Assembly: GCF_001704415.2 (NCBI RefSeq)
Contig: NC_030811.1
Coordinates: 59,509,591-59,573,590, forward strand
Direction of reading: 5' to 3'
Source of the DNA: Capra hircus
Lineage: Eukaryota > Chordata > Mammalia > Artiodactyla > Bovidae
DNA length: 64,000 nucleotides
Shown here: in pieces, positions 31,591-43,486 of the stretch
How positions within the stretch are numbered: position 1 is the stretch's first letter
Layout: each line of letters begins with the position of its first letter
Translations under genes and position numbers: made by a program
The notes under the pieces: model-generated
Told to the model about the DNA's origin: nothing
The model's input: only the letters and a program-made list of their open reading frames with translations
Databases searched by the model: none

Positions 31591-32240
31591 CTAAGATGAT
31601 GGCATCTGGTCCCATTACTTCATGGCAAATAGTGGAAGCAGTGACAGATTTTATTTTCTTGGGCACCAAAATCACCGTGGATAATGACTATAGCCATGAA
31701 ATTAAAAGATGCTTGCTCCTTGGAAGAAAAGCTATGACAGACTTAGGCAGTGTATTGAAAAGCAGAGACATCATTTTGCCAATGAAAGTACATACAGTCA
31801 AAGCAATGCTTTTTCTATTAGTCATGTACTCATAGCTGTGATTCATAAAGAAGACTGAGTGTCAAAGAACTGATGCTTTCGAATTATGGTACTGGAGAAG
31901 ACTCTTGAGGATCCCTTAGACAGCAAGGATATCAAACCAGTCTATCCTAAAGGAAATCAACCCTGAATATTCTTTGGAAGGACTGATGCTGAAGCTGAAG
32001 TTCTAATATTTTGGCCACCTGATGTGAAAAGCCAACTCAATGGAGAAGACTCTGATGCTGGGAATGATTGAAGGCAAAAGGAGAAGGGGGCAGTAGAGGA
32101 TAGAATGGCTAGATAGTGTCACTGACTCAATGGACATAAATTTGAGCAAACTTTGGTAGATAGTGGAGGACAGAAGAGCCTGGTGTGCTGCAGTTCATGG
32201 GATCACAAAGAGTCAGATGTGACTTAGCTTTTAAACAACA
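31591..32240 (+). mobile_element. Old, internally deleted BovB, right half
   Basis: It resumes at CTAAGATGATGGCATCTGGT, exactly where the left half stopped, and runs through GCTTGCTCCTTGGAAGAAAA and TGTGCTGCAGTTCATGGGAT to GACTTAGCTTTTAAACAACA. The variant tail (no CTGAACTGAACT) fits an older subfamily. Confidence 0.85.
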
Positions 32241-32501
32241 ACAAAAATAATTTGCATGACAGTATATGAGATGGTTTAACAGAAGCTACTGCTACAAGGG
32301 ACATACTGAATGGTAACACCCTGGGACCATCATGCTGCTATGTTTTTGCTTAATGGGGATCCACTGCAACTCTTATTCCAGATAGAGAATTCCCTTTTCT
32401 ATCAAAAGGAATTAAATATATTCTTTGTCATTGTAGCTATATGGTAGAGAACACAGAAACAGGTGGCAACTAGACACGAAGAGAAAGACAACCAGATAGC
32501 T

Positions 32502-32627
32502 TGCAGTGAAGTGAAGTCGCTCAGTCGTGTCCGACTCTTTGTGACCCCATGGACTGTAGCCTACCAGGCTTCTCTATCCATGGGATTTTCCAGGCAAGAG
32601 TCCTGGAGTGGGTTGCCATTTCCTTGG
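32502..32627 (-). mobile_element. Bov-A SINE monomer, truncated
   Basis: GAAGTCGCTCAGTCGTGTCC to GGAGTGGGTTGCCATTTCC; the tRNA head is missing. Confidence 0.88.
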
Positions 32628-33613
32628 GCCCCCACAAATACAGAGAGAAAAAACCTCACAGGGCAGGTGGCCAACCAGCCAGGGTGTGTACCTTCTTGGA
32701 AATAAAGCTGATAAGGACAGTACTTAGAGTCAACGTAGAGCAAGTTCTGTGAACAGAGTGTGTTTTGTAAATAGCAACATAGAGCCTAATACAAGAAGGT
32801 GCTAGGTCAGCATAGACTAGCTCAGGATAGAGATGATTTTCACATAAGCCACAACTAGATGGTTCCTTCCTTTGTGTCATGGGGTCAGAATCTCTCTGCA
32901 AAGCCTTTATAAGAATTATAAGCCATTTGTGTCTGAAGACTCACAACTTTTTCTCTCCCTTTTACCTCTCTGACTTTCTAAGGAGGATCTGTCTGCCTGC
33001 TGGGTTCTGACAGGATGATGGGTGGAAACTGCAATAGGATTGGGAACTAGCGGGATTTCATATTGATCAGAGAGAACCCCCCTGGTCTGAGGACAGAATA
33101 GATGCAGAAAGGAAGGGGGGCACTGGCTGTTCCCAGGCCCCGAGTCAACACCCAGGGACACAGAGCACGCTGGGTCTGTGTGACACTTAAGACTTGCCAT
33201 GCGTCATCTCTACTTTCAACTTCAGAGCGTAAGAGCCAGAATGATTCTAGGACTTTGAGACTTGCCTATTATCTTTTAAAATGTTAATGTATGTATATGA
33301 GTGTAAATAAGAAAGTAAACTTTGTCTCTTGAGTCAGAAAAATTCAGTGGTGTGCTAGAGTCTTTTTTATCAGAGGTCAGCTCTAGAGCCCCTGAGCAGG
33401 AGTGCTCTTTCCTTGCCAGCACAGATAGAATTTAATTTGCATGACACTCCATCACAAGGCAGACTCTGTGTCAGTGGTGGGTTTGTTGTGTCACTTGTGT
33501 TCCGGAAGCAATTTCTAATGATTCTCATTTTAACATCTTGGGAACAAAGCCCATCTCCTATTGTTTCTTACATAGACACATTGACATGTTTGAGGGTGTG
33601 CAGACATACATAC
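32628..33613. other. AOAH intron next to the 33.6-kb exon
   Basis: Immediately 3' of the exon on the minus strand; no repeat or further exon recognised. Confidence 0.5.
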
Positions 33614-33705
33614 CTGCTGGTGGAGTACAGAAATCCAGTAGTACCTGATAGCTGGGGCCAGTCAAGCTCGTTGGTAAGAGCTATTGGTAAATTGAAGAAG
33701 GATTT
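33614..33705 (-). CDS. AOAH: AOAH coding exon (FNLPIALTNELDWPQLSG segment)
   Basis: The minus-strand acceptor is TTTTTCCTTTAG and the donor is AGCAG|GTATGT. The 92 bp start in phase 0 and give 30 codons plus two bases. They read KSFFNLPIALTNELDWPQLS and then GTTGFLYSTS, matching the AOAH segment that directly follows the GDSAG exon. The remaining AG pairs with the A that opens the next exon. This exon is isolated: 21.5 kb of intron lie upstream and 26.3 kb downstream, both packed with BovB and SINE copies. Compared with the human protein as I remember it, the C-terminal end (LYSTSR) is the least conserved part. Confidence 0.93.
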
Positions 33706-34575
33706 CTAAAGGAAAAACAAAGTAGTAATTATCAAAATGGTCACTAGCTTTCAACAGGGAGTAAGGTTGTCTATTGCTCAGGCATTGCCCTCTGCCTCTC
33801 TCTCTCTCTCTCTCTCTCTCACTTTGTTAATCTCTTTAAGGGACTTTGCATTTAAAGCATATGCCTCTTAAGGTTAACCATCATCAGAAAATTCACAGAG
33901 ATCAGCATCCACTCTTAAACTGGCTTCCATTCAGCTCCTGTGAAGGATGTAGAAGCATGGCATCTCATACTCATCCCTCATTTGAGAGAGATGCTTCAGG
34001 ACATGGGTAAACTTTCAACTATTTAATTTCTGAGATTTTCTCCACTTTTAAGGTGGGGTAATCAGAAAATTGATCATCTGAAAACTAATAATACTCAAGC
34101 CTCCTGCAAAAATGCCTTCCCTGAGTTCACAGCTACGCCTTCAGTTATTAGGATGGTGTCTCCTGACATCCTTGGGTGGGTGGGGGTTCTTAGACACCTT
34201 TGCAAAATCTTACGGTTCCTTTTCTCATGAAGATACACATATACTCAACATGGCTTGTGATTTTGAGGGGTTCACAGAACTCCTGCAACTCTTGCACAGC
34301 TTCCTGTTCAGGAACTCCTGACATGGAATTCTAATTCTAATTTAAATTAGAATTCCTTTGAACCACATTCTATGACTTGTGCAAAATCACAAAAGAAAAA
34401 TGTTGCTAGCTATGTCTCCTGATTGTTCCTTAGTATAGATGATATCTGGGATAAACCCCTCCTCTGGTCTAATTCCTAGAAAAAGCTCATCTAGAATAAT
34501 GTGTTTGGAATAGGCTTACCAGATTTAGCAAATAAAAATGCAAGTGCTCAGTTAAATTTGAATTCTATAAACAAA
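33706..34575. other. AOAH intron upstream of the 33.6-kb exon
   Basis: Holds the acceptor tract, a CT microsatellite (33797-33820) and a 22-bp palindrome (34333-34354); otherwise unassigned. Confidence 0.5.
33797..33820. repeat. (CT)n microsatellite
   Basis: About 12 uninterrupted CT/TC units, less than 100 bp from the acceptor of the 33.6-kb AOAH exon, on the intron side. Confidence 0.9.
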
Positions 34576-34617
34576 ATGTGATATACATATTCAATAGGAT
34601 ACTACTGAATCTTAAAG

Positions 34618-34822
34618 CGAAAGTGAAAGCATTAGTTGCTCAGTCTGACTGATGACCGCATGAAATGTAGCCTGCCTTTGTCTATGGAATTCTCCAGGCA
34701 AGGATACTGGAGTGGTTAGCCATTCCCTTCCCCAAGGGATCTTCCTGATCCAGGGATCCAACCTGGGTCTCCTGCATTGTAAGCAGATTCTTTACCATCT
34801 GAGCCACCAGGGAACCCCATTC
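34618..34822 (-). mobile_element. Bov-tA SINE
   Basis: Reversed SINE with TSD AATCTTAAAG at 34608-34617 and 34823-34832; ends in GAGCCACCAGGGAACCCC. Confidence 0.92.
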
Positions 34823-34999
34823 AATCTTAAAGAAGGAAATTCTGACACATGCTACAACATGGATGGATCTTGAGGAAATTATGCTAAGTAAAAGAAGTCA
34901 GTTTATAAAAAAAAAAAAAAAACTCTTGCATAATTCTATTTATATAAGTTATCCTGTGTGTGTGCACAGTTGCTAACCAGGGATTGAATATGAGGTATT

Positions 35000-35206
35000 C
35001 AATTCAGTTCAGTTCAGCCGCTCAGTCGTGTCCGACTCTTTGCAACCCCATGAATCCCAGCACACCAGACCTCCCTGTCCATCACCAACTCCCGGAGTTC
35101 ACACAAACGCATGTGCATCGAGTTACTGATGCCATCCAGGCATCTCATCCTCTGTCATCCCCTTCTCCTCCTGCCCCCAATCTCACCCAGCATCAGGGTC
35201 TTTTCC
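35000..35206 (-). mobile_element. BovB 3'-end insertion
   Basis: 207 bp of reversed BovB end with TSD TGAGGTATT at 34991-34999 and 35207-35215, splitting the L1 word TGAGGTA...TAG. Confidence 0.92.
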
Positions 35207-35382
35207 TGAGGTATTAGGGGTAGTCAAACTCATAGAGACAGAAAGTAGAACGGTGATCGCCAGGGATTAAGGGGAGGGGAAGTGGAAATTGCTGTTTAAT
35301 GAATATAGAGTTTCAGTTTTTGCAAAATGAAAAGCTACAGAGGTTGGTTGTACAACAATGTGAATATACTTAACACTACACT

Positions 35383-35405
35383 ACTGAGCGACTGAACTGA
35401 ACTGA
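35383..35405 (+). mobile_element. 23-bp BovB 3' tail inside an L1
   Basis: ACTGAGCGACTGAACTGAAC plus TGA, the exact BovB terminus, replaces the expected L1 words between CTTAACACTAC and AAAATTGTTTAAAATGG. Confidence 0.7.
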
Positions 35406-35662
35406 CAAAATTGTTTAAAATGGTTAAGATGATAAATTCTATGTTATGTGTATTTTACCACAATTAAAAAATGAATATGAAAGAAACTGAATTTAATTTA
35501 AACAGGGAATAATTTTTAGTATAATTATGTCTTGGGCAATATTTGGAACATACTTACACTTAAAAAATAATTCATTGCATATCTAAATTCAAATTTAACT
35601 GAGTGTCCTGTATTTTACCTGGGAATCCTCATTTGGATAAAATCTCTAGTCTAGTATGACTC

Positions 35663-36675
35663 CAGTTCAGTTCAGTCACTCAGTTGTGTCCCACTCTTTG
35701 TGACCCCATGAACTGTAGCATGCCAGGCCTCCCTGTCCATCACCAACTCCCGGAGTTCACCCAAACTCATGTGCATTGAGTCGGTGATGCCATCCAGCCT
35801 TCTCATCCTCTGCTGTCCGCTTTTCTTCCTGCCCCCAATCCCTCCCAGTATCAGAGTCTTTTCCAATGAGTCAACTCTTCACATGAGGTAGCCTAAGTAT
35901 TGGAATTTCAGCCTCAGCATCAGTCCTTCCGATGAACACCCGGGGCTGGTCTCCTTTAGGATGGACTGGTTGGATCTCCTTGCACTCCAAGGGACTCTCA
36001 AGAGTCTTCTCCAACACCACAGTTCAAAAGCATCAATTCTTCTGCGCTCAGCTTTCTTCACAGTCCAACTCTCACATCCATACATGACTACTGGAAAAAC
36101 CATAGCCTTGACTAGATGGACCTTTGTTGGCAAAGTAACGTCTCTGCTTTTTAATATACTATCTAGGTTGGTCATAATGTTCCTTCCAAGGAGTAAGCAT
36201 CTTTTAATTTCATGGCTGCCATCACCATCTGCAGTGATTTTGGAGCCCCAAAAAATAAAGTTTGACACTGTTTCCACTGTTACCCCATCTATTTCCCATG
36301 AAGTGATGGGACCGGATGCCATGATCTTCATTTTCTAAATGTTGAGCTTTAAGCCAACTTTTTCGCTCTCCTCTTTGACTTTCATCATGAGGCTTTTAGT
36401 TCCTCTTCACTTTCTGCCTTAAGAGTGGTGTCATCTGCATATCTGAGGTTATTGATATTTCTCCCAGCAATCTTGATTCCAGCTTGTGTTTCTTCCAGCC
36501 CAGCGTTTCCCATGATGTACTCTGCGTAGAAGTTAAATAAGCAGGGTAACAATATACAGCCTTGACATACTCCTTTTCCTATTGGAACCAGTCTGTTGTT
36601 TCATGTCCAGTTCTAACGGTTGCTTCCTGACCTGCCTATAGGTTTCTCAAGAGGCAGGTCGGGTGGTCTGGTATT
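35663..36675 (-). mobile_element. BovB LINE, 5'-truncated
   Basis: Reversed copy from TTCAGTTCAGTCACTCAGTT to GGTGGTCTGGTATT. The minus strand keeps an open block at 35879-36331 with SWEIDGVTVETVSNFIFWGS and CESWTVKKAERRRIDAFEL, but frameshifts break the RT. It stops in the middle of the IPDHLTCLL region. No certain TSD. Confidence 0.92.
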
Positions 36676-36965
36676 AGGGATTCTTATAAGAGGAAGAAGA
36701 GACATGGGTACTGGATGAAGGCCATGTGATGATGAAGGCAGAGACTGGAGTGATGCTTTCGCAAGCCAGGGAATACCAAGGATTGCCAGTGGTCACCAGA
36801 AGCTAGCAAAGAGGCACAGGACAGATTCTCTCTCAGATCCCTTAGGAGGAATCATCCTGCTAATATCCTGATCTCCAACTTCTAGCCTACAGAAGTATGA
36901 GAATAAATTTCTGTGGTTTTAAGCCACCCAATTTGTGGTGCTGTACTGTTGTAGCCCTAGGAAAT
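36676..36965 (+). repeat. Ancient mammalian repeat, LTR-like
   Basis: GATGAAGGCCATGTGATGAT, AATACCAAGGATTGCCAGTG, CCAGAAGCTAGCAAAGAGGC and TTTAAGCCACCCAATTTGTG form a well-known mammalian interspersed sequence with a MaLR-style end. Family uncertain. Confidence 0.45.
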
Positions 36966-39900
36966 GATGATATGACCTGAACTGGACAATTTGCTTATAG
37001 TTCTCATGAGGGTCCAAGATATAAACCCTTCTCAAAATAAGTCAGGTAGTAACTAGATTCACACAGTGGTTATCCCATGGTGTCCTTCACTTTTCCCCAT
37101 GGTTCTGTGAACTTCCTTCACTCCCCTTTCCTCAGTCATCTCCTCCTTGCACATGCCAATCCCAAGTTCCCCAGCATTATTATTATTCTGAGTGAGATTT
37201 CCAGCACAAGTGGAAGCTGGAAGGGGTTGGGAGGTGGTTGGGAAGGATGGCTTCTTGGAATAAAACTATATTTGTTATGATTTAGCTGTGCCAAAGGAGC
37301 AGACACTAACTCATGGAGGCTCCCAGTAAGTCTCCACAGTCGATGGAATTCCAGCAACTGATACTTTGTCCCTTCTTGGCAGGAAGCCCCCACCACTTTC
37401 TGCTCTAAACTCCACCATTACCATGACTCAGCTACTCTCTCTTTTAGTTTCTGTTTCTCCTGACACTAAAATAAAATTCTTTCTCTGCTTTTTCATCTTA
37501 TTTTTACCCTAGGTCTTTCTGCTTATAATATATGTTTGCTGTAGGATTTGAGAATATTCAATTCTACTGGAAAAGACAAGAAAAACAAATAGAGTGGATG
37601 AAACTCATAAGATGTGTTAAGATAGTGAGGAAGCAAGTGGTTTGTGAAATGCAGGCAGAATTTATGAGCTGTGCTAAGTAAGTTAGCAGCCTGTAAAAAC
37701 ACATTAAAACTCTAAGAATGACACAATACACCCCCACATTACTCTATCACCATTTCTTCAGTCATCTGCACAATGAAAACCCCAGATTTTGAAAACTGAG
37801 TATGGAATTGGACTTCTGATTCTGGGTGGGTCTGCTTTCCCTTTAGAAGAAGGTGGTAGGCAAGAACTCTTCAAACATAGGGTGGTATGTCTGCTATCCT
37901 CTGCAACCTGGGAGAATAATTTCAAGGATGGTAGTTCTGAAGTGTGCTAGCAGAGTAGGGGAGGGAGTCTGTTCTTGGAATCAGGAGATCTGATTTTGAT
38001 GTCTGACTCTACAAATTCAGTACAATTTCATGGTTTGGATATGACATACTGGAAATGGGTTCCATACTCCATGCAGCTCCCATTCTCAATCAGAGGTGAG
38101 TAAAAAAAATTTAATCCTCCTGGTTGAGGCAGAAAAGATGTTGAGAAAGGGGTAGGACTGGTGAGGAAATGGCCAGCAAACCTATCTTGAGAAGGGAGGA
38201 TGGTCTCCAATCCGCAGTATTATCCCAGTTGTTCTCTCTGGATCAACCTGAAAAAAAATGGTCTCAACTACCTTGGAGAATCCTGGACTCTGCTACTCTC
38301 CAGGAAGCCCTCCCTCACCAGTCCTGGAATTATCCCCATCAGGAGTGGACAGCGGCTGGTGCTGAACTGCCACTGGAATCAGGGTGGGTATGTGTGCATC
38401 CCACAGCTGGAGCCCTGAAAGGCCCAGGAAGGTCACCTGTATAGGCATATCCTGGTTACTTGATTAACCTTGAAATAATGCAAATCTGTGTTTTCCTGGT
38501 GTAATATTTCAGACTTCATTTACAGTGTTATGGCAAGGCTTTACTACTACTAGCTGTGCAAAAATAAGGAAAATATAGCTTTACTAGTGTTCCAGTTCTG
38601 ATATCACTAACTATTCTCCTATGTACTTCAACAAGACTGTTGGGAGGATCAAGACAGCATCATATTTAGAGGATGGATCACCTACCATCTCTCTTTCCAA
38701 GTGGGTTGTTTCTGGTTTTAAGAAGAATAAAGTTTATTGCCAGAAATAATAGAAAATATTTGAGCAGACAAATGGAAACCTCACATATTTTTTTCTTCCT
38801 TAGTAAATTTGGTAGATAAAAATGAAAAGTAACAGCCATTAATAGCAAAGGTTTTATAGACCCTAGCATAAAGAGAATGTTTAAGTCATATCACATTAAA
38901 CACTAAAAGCCTTATTCACGCAACATTATACTCAAGATATTTCAGGCATTTAAGGCAGGAAAAATGCAAATTAAGATCTCCCTCATCAACTCTTGCTTAT
39001 TCCGCTGGAGCATTATGTTCTCAGGAAACTCATCTTAAGTGTACCTTAAATGTACATACGTGGAAAGACTTAATATTTACCAAGAAAAAATTTCGAAACT
39101 TGTAAACAGCACCAGAAACTCAGTGAGTATTAAATCAACTACTGCAGTGCTACAAATTTTCTTCTGACTTTATCAATGACATAAAAATGTTTTATATCAT
39201 AACTGGCAGGTGTATAGCATTTTTGTGTAATATTTTCACTTAACATTACTTTGTGTGTATTTCCATACTCTGAGAAACTTCACTGGTTCTCATTTTAATT
39301 AATTTTAGTATGTATAATACTTTGGGTTTGGGAATATTTTAAGCCCTAGCTTCAATAAGCAACTTATATTTTCATTTCATAAAGCCATCTTATGTGCAAG
39401 AAAGAGAATAATGGCATCCATCACCCATACATCTGGTTCTGCCAGCCTTTCAATGACAAAGGGAATGTTCTTGCTACCTTTATTTTACTGTTTACATTTG
39501 AGCCCTCCCCATCCAGCAAGGCTTTGCACAGTGTATTCTTTAAAAACAAAACAAAACAAAAAACTCTTAACTGAGTTAGACCTAAATTAACTATTTTTGA
39601 AAAGTACAAAATCACTTGGAGAAATCTGTAGCTAACTGTTATTGGAAAAAGATACCAAAGATATATCATCAACAGTTAAGTCTTTTTAAAAATTTATTTC
39701 CCAGGAACAAAACTCTCAAAGCAAACAGGTTTGTTGTTGGTCTTTTGATAATGGAGTGAGTTTCAAGACCTGGGAATCAGAGACAATAGCTCCATCTGTT
39801 TAGCATTTGAGACTACGGGGCTCCCGGTCCTGTTTGGTCTGCCGTTAGTTCATCTGTCCTGCAGGTGGCATAGGTGAGGTTTTCCCCTTGCTTTATGCCT

Positions 39901-40630
39901 TTCAATCCCACCGTGCTACTGAACTGCCTCCTGCCTTCTCAGGAAGGTCCTTCCTCACTGCCCCTCCTTTGCACTCCCCGCCCCACCTTACACAACCCTA
40001 GTGGCTTTTTCTTACAGGAATACCGAATCTATGAAACTTTACGGGTCTTCCTTGACTCTCTCACACACTTTCTTCTTCTGGTCCCATTCTTTAGGCTTTG
40101 CTTTGTGCGTAAATCTGAGAAACGGAATATTTCCTGCCATACCAGTAAACAGGGATTTCACAGTCATCAGTTACTGCAGCTCTCCTACGCGAGCAGGTGA
40201 GCCCTGAGGAAACGCAGGATGTGAAAACACAGGATACAGCCCCATATAGCTGAGGTGCATGTCAAAACAAAGATTTTAGAGAGCCCAGACCCTTACATCT
40301 TCCCATACATAAAAAAGTGCTAAATTCCTTAACTTGGAATATCTGGTTTTCTTTAACTAACAATAATCTTATGATGTTCTGACTACCTGCTCTTTGCTGC
40401 AAAGCTCCTGTGTATACTCGTTCCCTCCTTTCCTCCTTGGAGCAGTTTCTCAGAGCTATCTGAAATGCTGTCTCTCATTTTGCCCCAAATAAAATTTAAC
40501 TTGCAACTCTCACACTGTGCATTTTTAAAAGTCAACAAACCCTATAAATGAATGTACATTTTGGGGGCTTGAATGTGCTGTTTCCCAGATAACTTTTGCA
40601 TTTTAAACCAGAGTGGGAAAGGGAACAAAT
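36966..40630. other. Long single-copy-looking intron segment
   Basis: No repeat I can name and no exon matching AOAH. Several short open frames occur on both strands but none has flanking splice signals plus recognisable sequence. Confidence 0.45.
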
Positions 40631-40639
40631 CTCAAGTTC

Positions 40640-40735
40640 TCCTTATGTGCCAGGCACTGAGACAGGAAACTTATGAAAATTGTTCAACCTCATGGAACCA
40701 CTCTGTGAGGCAGGGATTAGTTTTTCTTCCTCTCT
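40640..40735 (-). repeat. MIR fragment
   Basis: TTATGTGCCAGGCACTGAGA and ACTCTGTGAGGCAGGGATTA follow the reversed MIR 3' part. Confidence 0.6.
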
Positions 40736-41014
40736 TTTTCCTCTCTCTATTCCACACATGCTTTTTGAACAACTACCATTATCAGATGCTGAATATTACC
40801 TCTTAAAATGAACAAGTACCCAGGTCTCATATGAATAGCAGTGAATTAAGTAACCATGCTTTATCCCAATCAAAGATACTGAAAAAGGGCCTCTTAAATG
40901 GCACCCCCCGCCCCCATCACTGGTTCCAGTCTGAGGGAGATTTCTGTATTTTCTGTTAGTCAATGAATCCCTTACACTGGGCAGTAGGGCCCAGAAAAAC
41001 TACTGTGAACAGAA

Positions 41015-41098
41015 TTTAGAGGGAGTTTGGACAACTGCCAAATCACAGAGCTGGTAAATAGTAGGGGCTGGGATTTGAACCCAGGTTCTGGTGGAACA
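41015..41098 (-). repeat. MIR fragment
   Basis: AAATCACAGAGCTGGTAAAT and GCTGGGATTTGAACCCAGGT are the reversed MIR core. Confidence 0.7.
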
Positions 41099-41357
41099 GG
41101 GGCTTCCCTGATAGCTCAGTTGGTAAAGAATCTGCCTGCAATTCAGGAGACTCTGGTTCTATTACTAGGTTGGGAAGATCCGCTGGAGAAGGGACAGGCT
41201 ACCCACTCCAGTATTATTGGGTTTCCCTCGTGGATCAGCTGATAAAGAATCCACCTGCAATGGGGGAGACCTGGGTTTGATCCCTGGGTTGGGAAGATCC
41301 CCTAGGGAAGGGAAAGGCTACCCACTCCAGTATTCTGGCCTGGAGAATTCCATGGAC
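41099..41357 (+). mobile_element. Tandem Bov-tA heads (dimeric tRNA-type SINE)
   Basis: A first unit (41099-41218: GGGCTTCCCTGATAGCTCAG to CCACTCCAGTATTATT) is followed directly by a second tRNA head (41219: GGTTTCCCTCGTGGATCAGC) and its GGGAAGATCCCCTAGGGAAG body, truncated at CCATGGACATGG. Each unit has the 'gggaaaggctacccactcc' variant of the body. Confidence 0.8.
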
Positions 41358-41993
41358 ATGGCTTTTCACAGCCTTCTTGTATCTGGTCCTTTCTTTTTTT
41401 TAAGCTGCCAGATCTTCTAGAATCACAGCGTTGGCTAGCTGGATTTGTTGGAAATGAAGCTTCCTGCTGAGGAATGTCTCTCAGACACTGTTTCAGGTAA
41501 AAAGTTGAGAAATCTATACATAACTCTAGAGTTGCCTCCTCTGTCTCTTTTATGGAAGGCATGCATACCTTATGAAGAATGCAGAATGAGTATTTTGCAG
41601 ATAAATACTGAAATTATATGTGTACCCTACATAGACACCTCTGTAAACACTCCATTCACATTCCCAGGGCCTGTTCTGGCCTGACACAGGCTGAGGAAAG
41701 GCAGCCACAGGGAAAGAACAGGGCATTCTGCTGCTCTGGAGGTTTATCTTCCAGAGGGACCTGACAGATGAAGTTCTGGGGGAACAAGGAGAGGCCATTT
41801 CATTGGGTTTCTGCCTCTGTCGTTGCAGGCGTTAACTAGAGCAAGCAGCACTGTTCGTTCAGCGAATGCTTTTATATAGACAACTTCAAGAATGTAGTGT
41901 AGCTTTGAGTTAGATCTGTGAACTTTACAATTTCATGTGCAGTGGGGTAAGTCTATTGTCAAAGTCCCTGTGGTCCTATCATTCATTAAATAG

Positions 41994-42031
41994 TAGAGAG
42001 AGAGAGAGATAAAAAAGAGAGAGAGAGATTG
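41994..42031. repeat. (GA)n microsatellite, interrupted
   Basis: Two GA tracts separated by ATAAAAAA. Confidence 0.85.
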
Positions 42032-42094
42032 AGAAACACAGCAAGTGCCAGCCTGGCATTCTGCCTAGAGGGGCTCAGAAAATAAATACTTCCC

Positions 42095-42270
42095 AGCTGG
42101 GTAACCTGGAAGACTTTGCTTAACTCCTCTGTATCTCAGTCCCTTGTCTATAGAATGGACAAATAACAGCACCTATATCACTGGAACGTTGAGAGGATTA
42201 GAAAAGATAATCTACACCTAAAGTTTAGAATTGTAAATGCTCAATAAAGTTAGCTGTTAGTAGTATTGAT
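42095..42270 (+). repeat. MIR SINE
   Basis: GTAACCTGGAAGACTTTGCT, CTCTGTATCTCAGTCCCTTG, GAATGGACAAATAACAGCAC and AATGCTCAATAAAGTTAGCT give the forward MIR order. Confidence 0.75.
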
Positions 42271-42438
42271 AAGAAAGAAGGTCAGGGTAATAGAAAGGAC
42301 ACCTATTCCACATGTGGATATTTAGAGAAGGAATCTTAAAAGAAGTGTTATCCAATGTAAGCCCTGTAAGGTTAGTAAGAGGAAGCCAGTGAAAGAGGGG
42401 TAGGGGAAAAAGAATTTAAACATTAGCTATGCCATATG

Positions 42439-42642
42439 CTTCAGGTGGCTCGGTGGTAAAGAATCTGCCTGCCAAGCAGGAGGTGCAGGTTTGATCCCTG
42501 GGTTGAGAAGATCCCCTGGAGAAGGAAATGGCTAAACCAACTCCAGTATTCTTACCTGGAAAATCCTATGGACAAAGGAACTTGGTGGGCTACAGTCCAT
42601 GGGGTTGCAAAGAGTTGGACCCAACTTAGCAACTAAACAACA
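42439..42642 (+). mobile_element. Bov-tA SINE
   Basis: CTTCAGGTGGCTCGGTGGTA to CAACTTAGCAACTAAACAAC; TSD ATGCCATATG/ATGTCATATG (42429-42438, 42643-42652) with one mismatch. Confidence 0.9.
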
Positions 42643-43268
42643 ATGTCATATGGAAAATCACAAAGCTAAATTCATCATATTATATGCACAGAAGACCAGT
42701 AAACCACCCTCCCCAACCAACCCCAAACACCAAGTTTGCCAGTTTCTTACTGCTATGTAACAAATTACCTCTAAATTCAGCAGCCTATAACATACTATAT
42801 ACAAGGAGATCAGTAACAATAATTTCTCTGCTCCTGGGATGACATCTATTCAATGAACATTTAAACTTTAACTTGAGCTAAATAAGTGATTTCCAGGGAG
42901 GAGGTATAGCATTTCATCTTTAACCCTATGCCAGTCCAGAAACTTATGGGGGCAGTGAAGATATAGTCAAACATAGAATTCTAGCAAATATGACCAGTAA
43001 ATATAAAGAGGACAGTATGGCAGGCAACAATTTTTCATCATATTGCCTGAAAATAGCTCTTTTATTTTTTAATTTTTATCTCATCAGCTCCTTGTAGTCT
43101 TTTCCTTTTCTCTTTTCTATTAATTACTGTTTAAGCTCTAACCCCATGACTGATTTATTCAATGAATGAATGGAGGGATGTGTTTATCTAAGTGCCCCAT
43201 ATCCAGTGAAAATGCATTGTGTAGCTGGACTTTTCATACAGAATTAAATTCTTTCCATCACCATTTTG

Positions 43269-43486
43269 TAACTTCCCTGGTGGCTCAGTTGGTAAAGAGT
43301 CTGCTTGTAATCCGGGAGATTTGGATTTGATCCCTGGTTGAGAAGATCCCCTGGAGAAGGAAATGGCAACCCATTCCAGTATTCTTGCCTGGAGAATTCC
43401 ATGGACAGAGGAGCCTGGTGGGCTATAGTCCACGGAGTTGCAGAGAGTCAGACACGACTGAGTGACTAACTTACACTTTCACTTTC
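43269..43486 (+). mobile_element. Bov-tA SINE
   Basis: AACTTCCCTGGTGGCTCAGT to ACTGAGTGACTAACTTACAC; flanking CATCACCATTTT and GTCATCATTT may be a diverged TSD. Confidence 0.9.

Larger units (their letters stand above)
34576..35474 (+). mobile_element. L1MA-like 3' end with three insertions
   Basis: ATTCTGACACATGCTACAAC, GAGACAGAAAGTAGAACGGT, GTACAACAATGTGAATATAC and GTGTATTTTACCACAATTAA are a clear L1MA 3' end. It is broken by a Bov-tA (34618-34822), a BovB end (35000-35206) and a tiny BovB tail (35383-35405). Confidence 0.85.
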
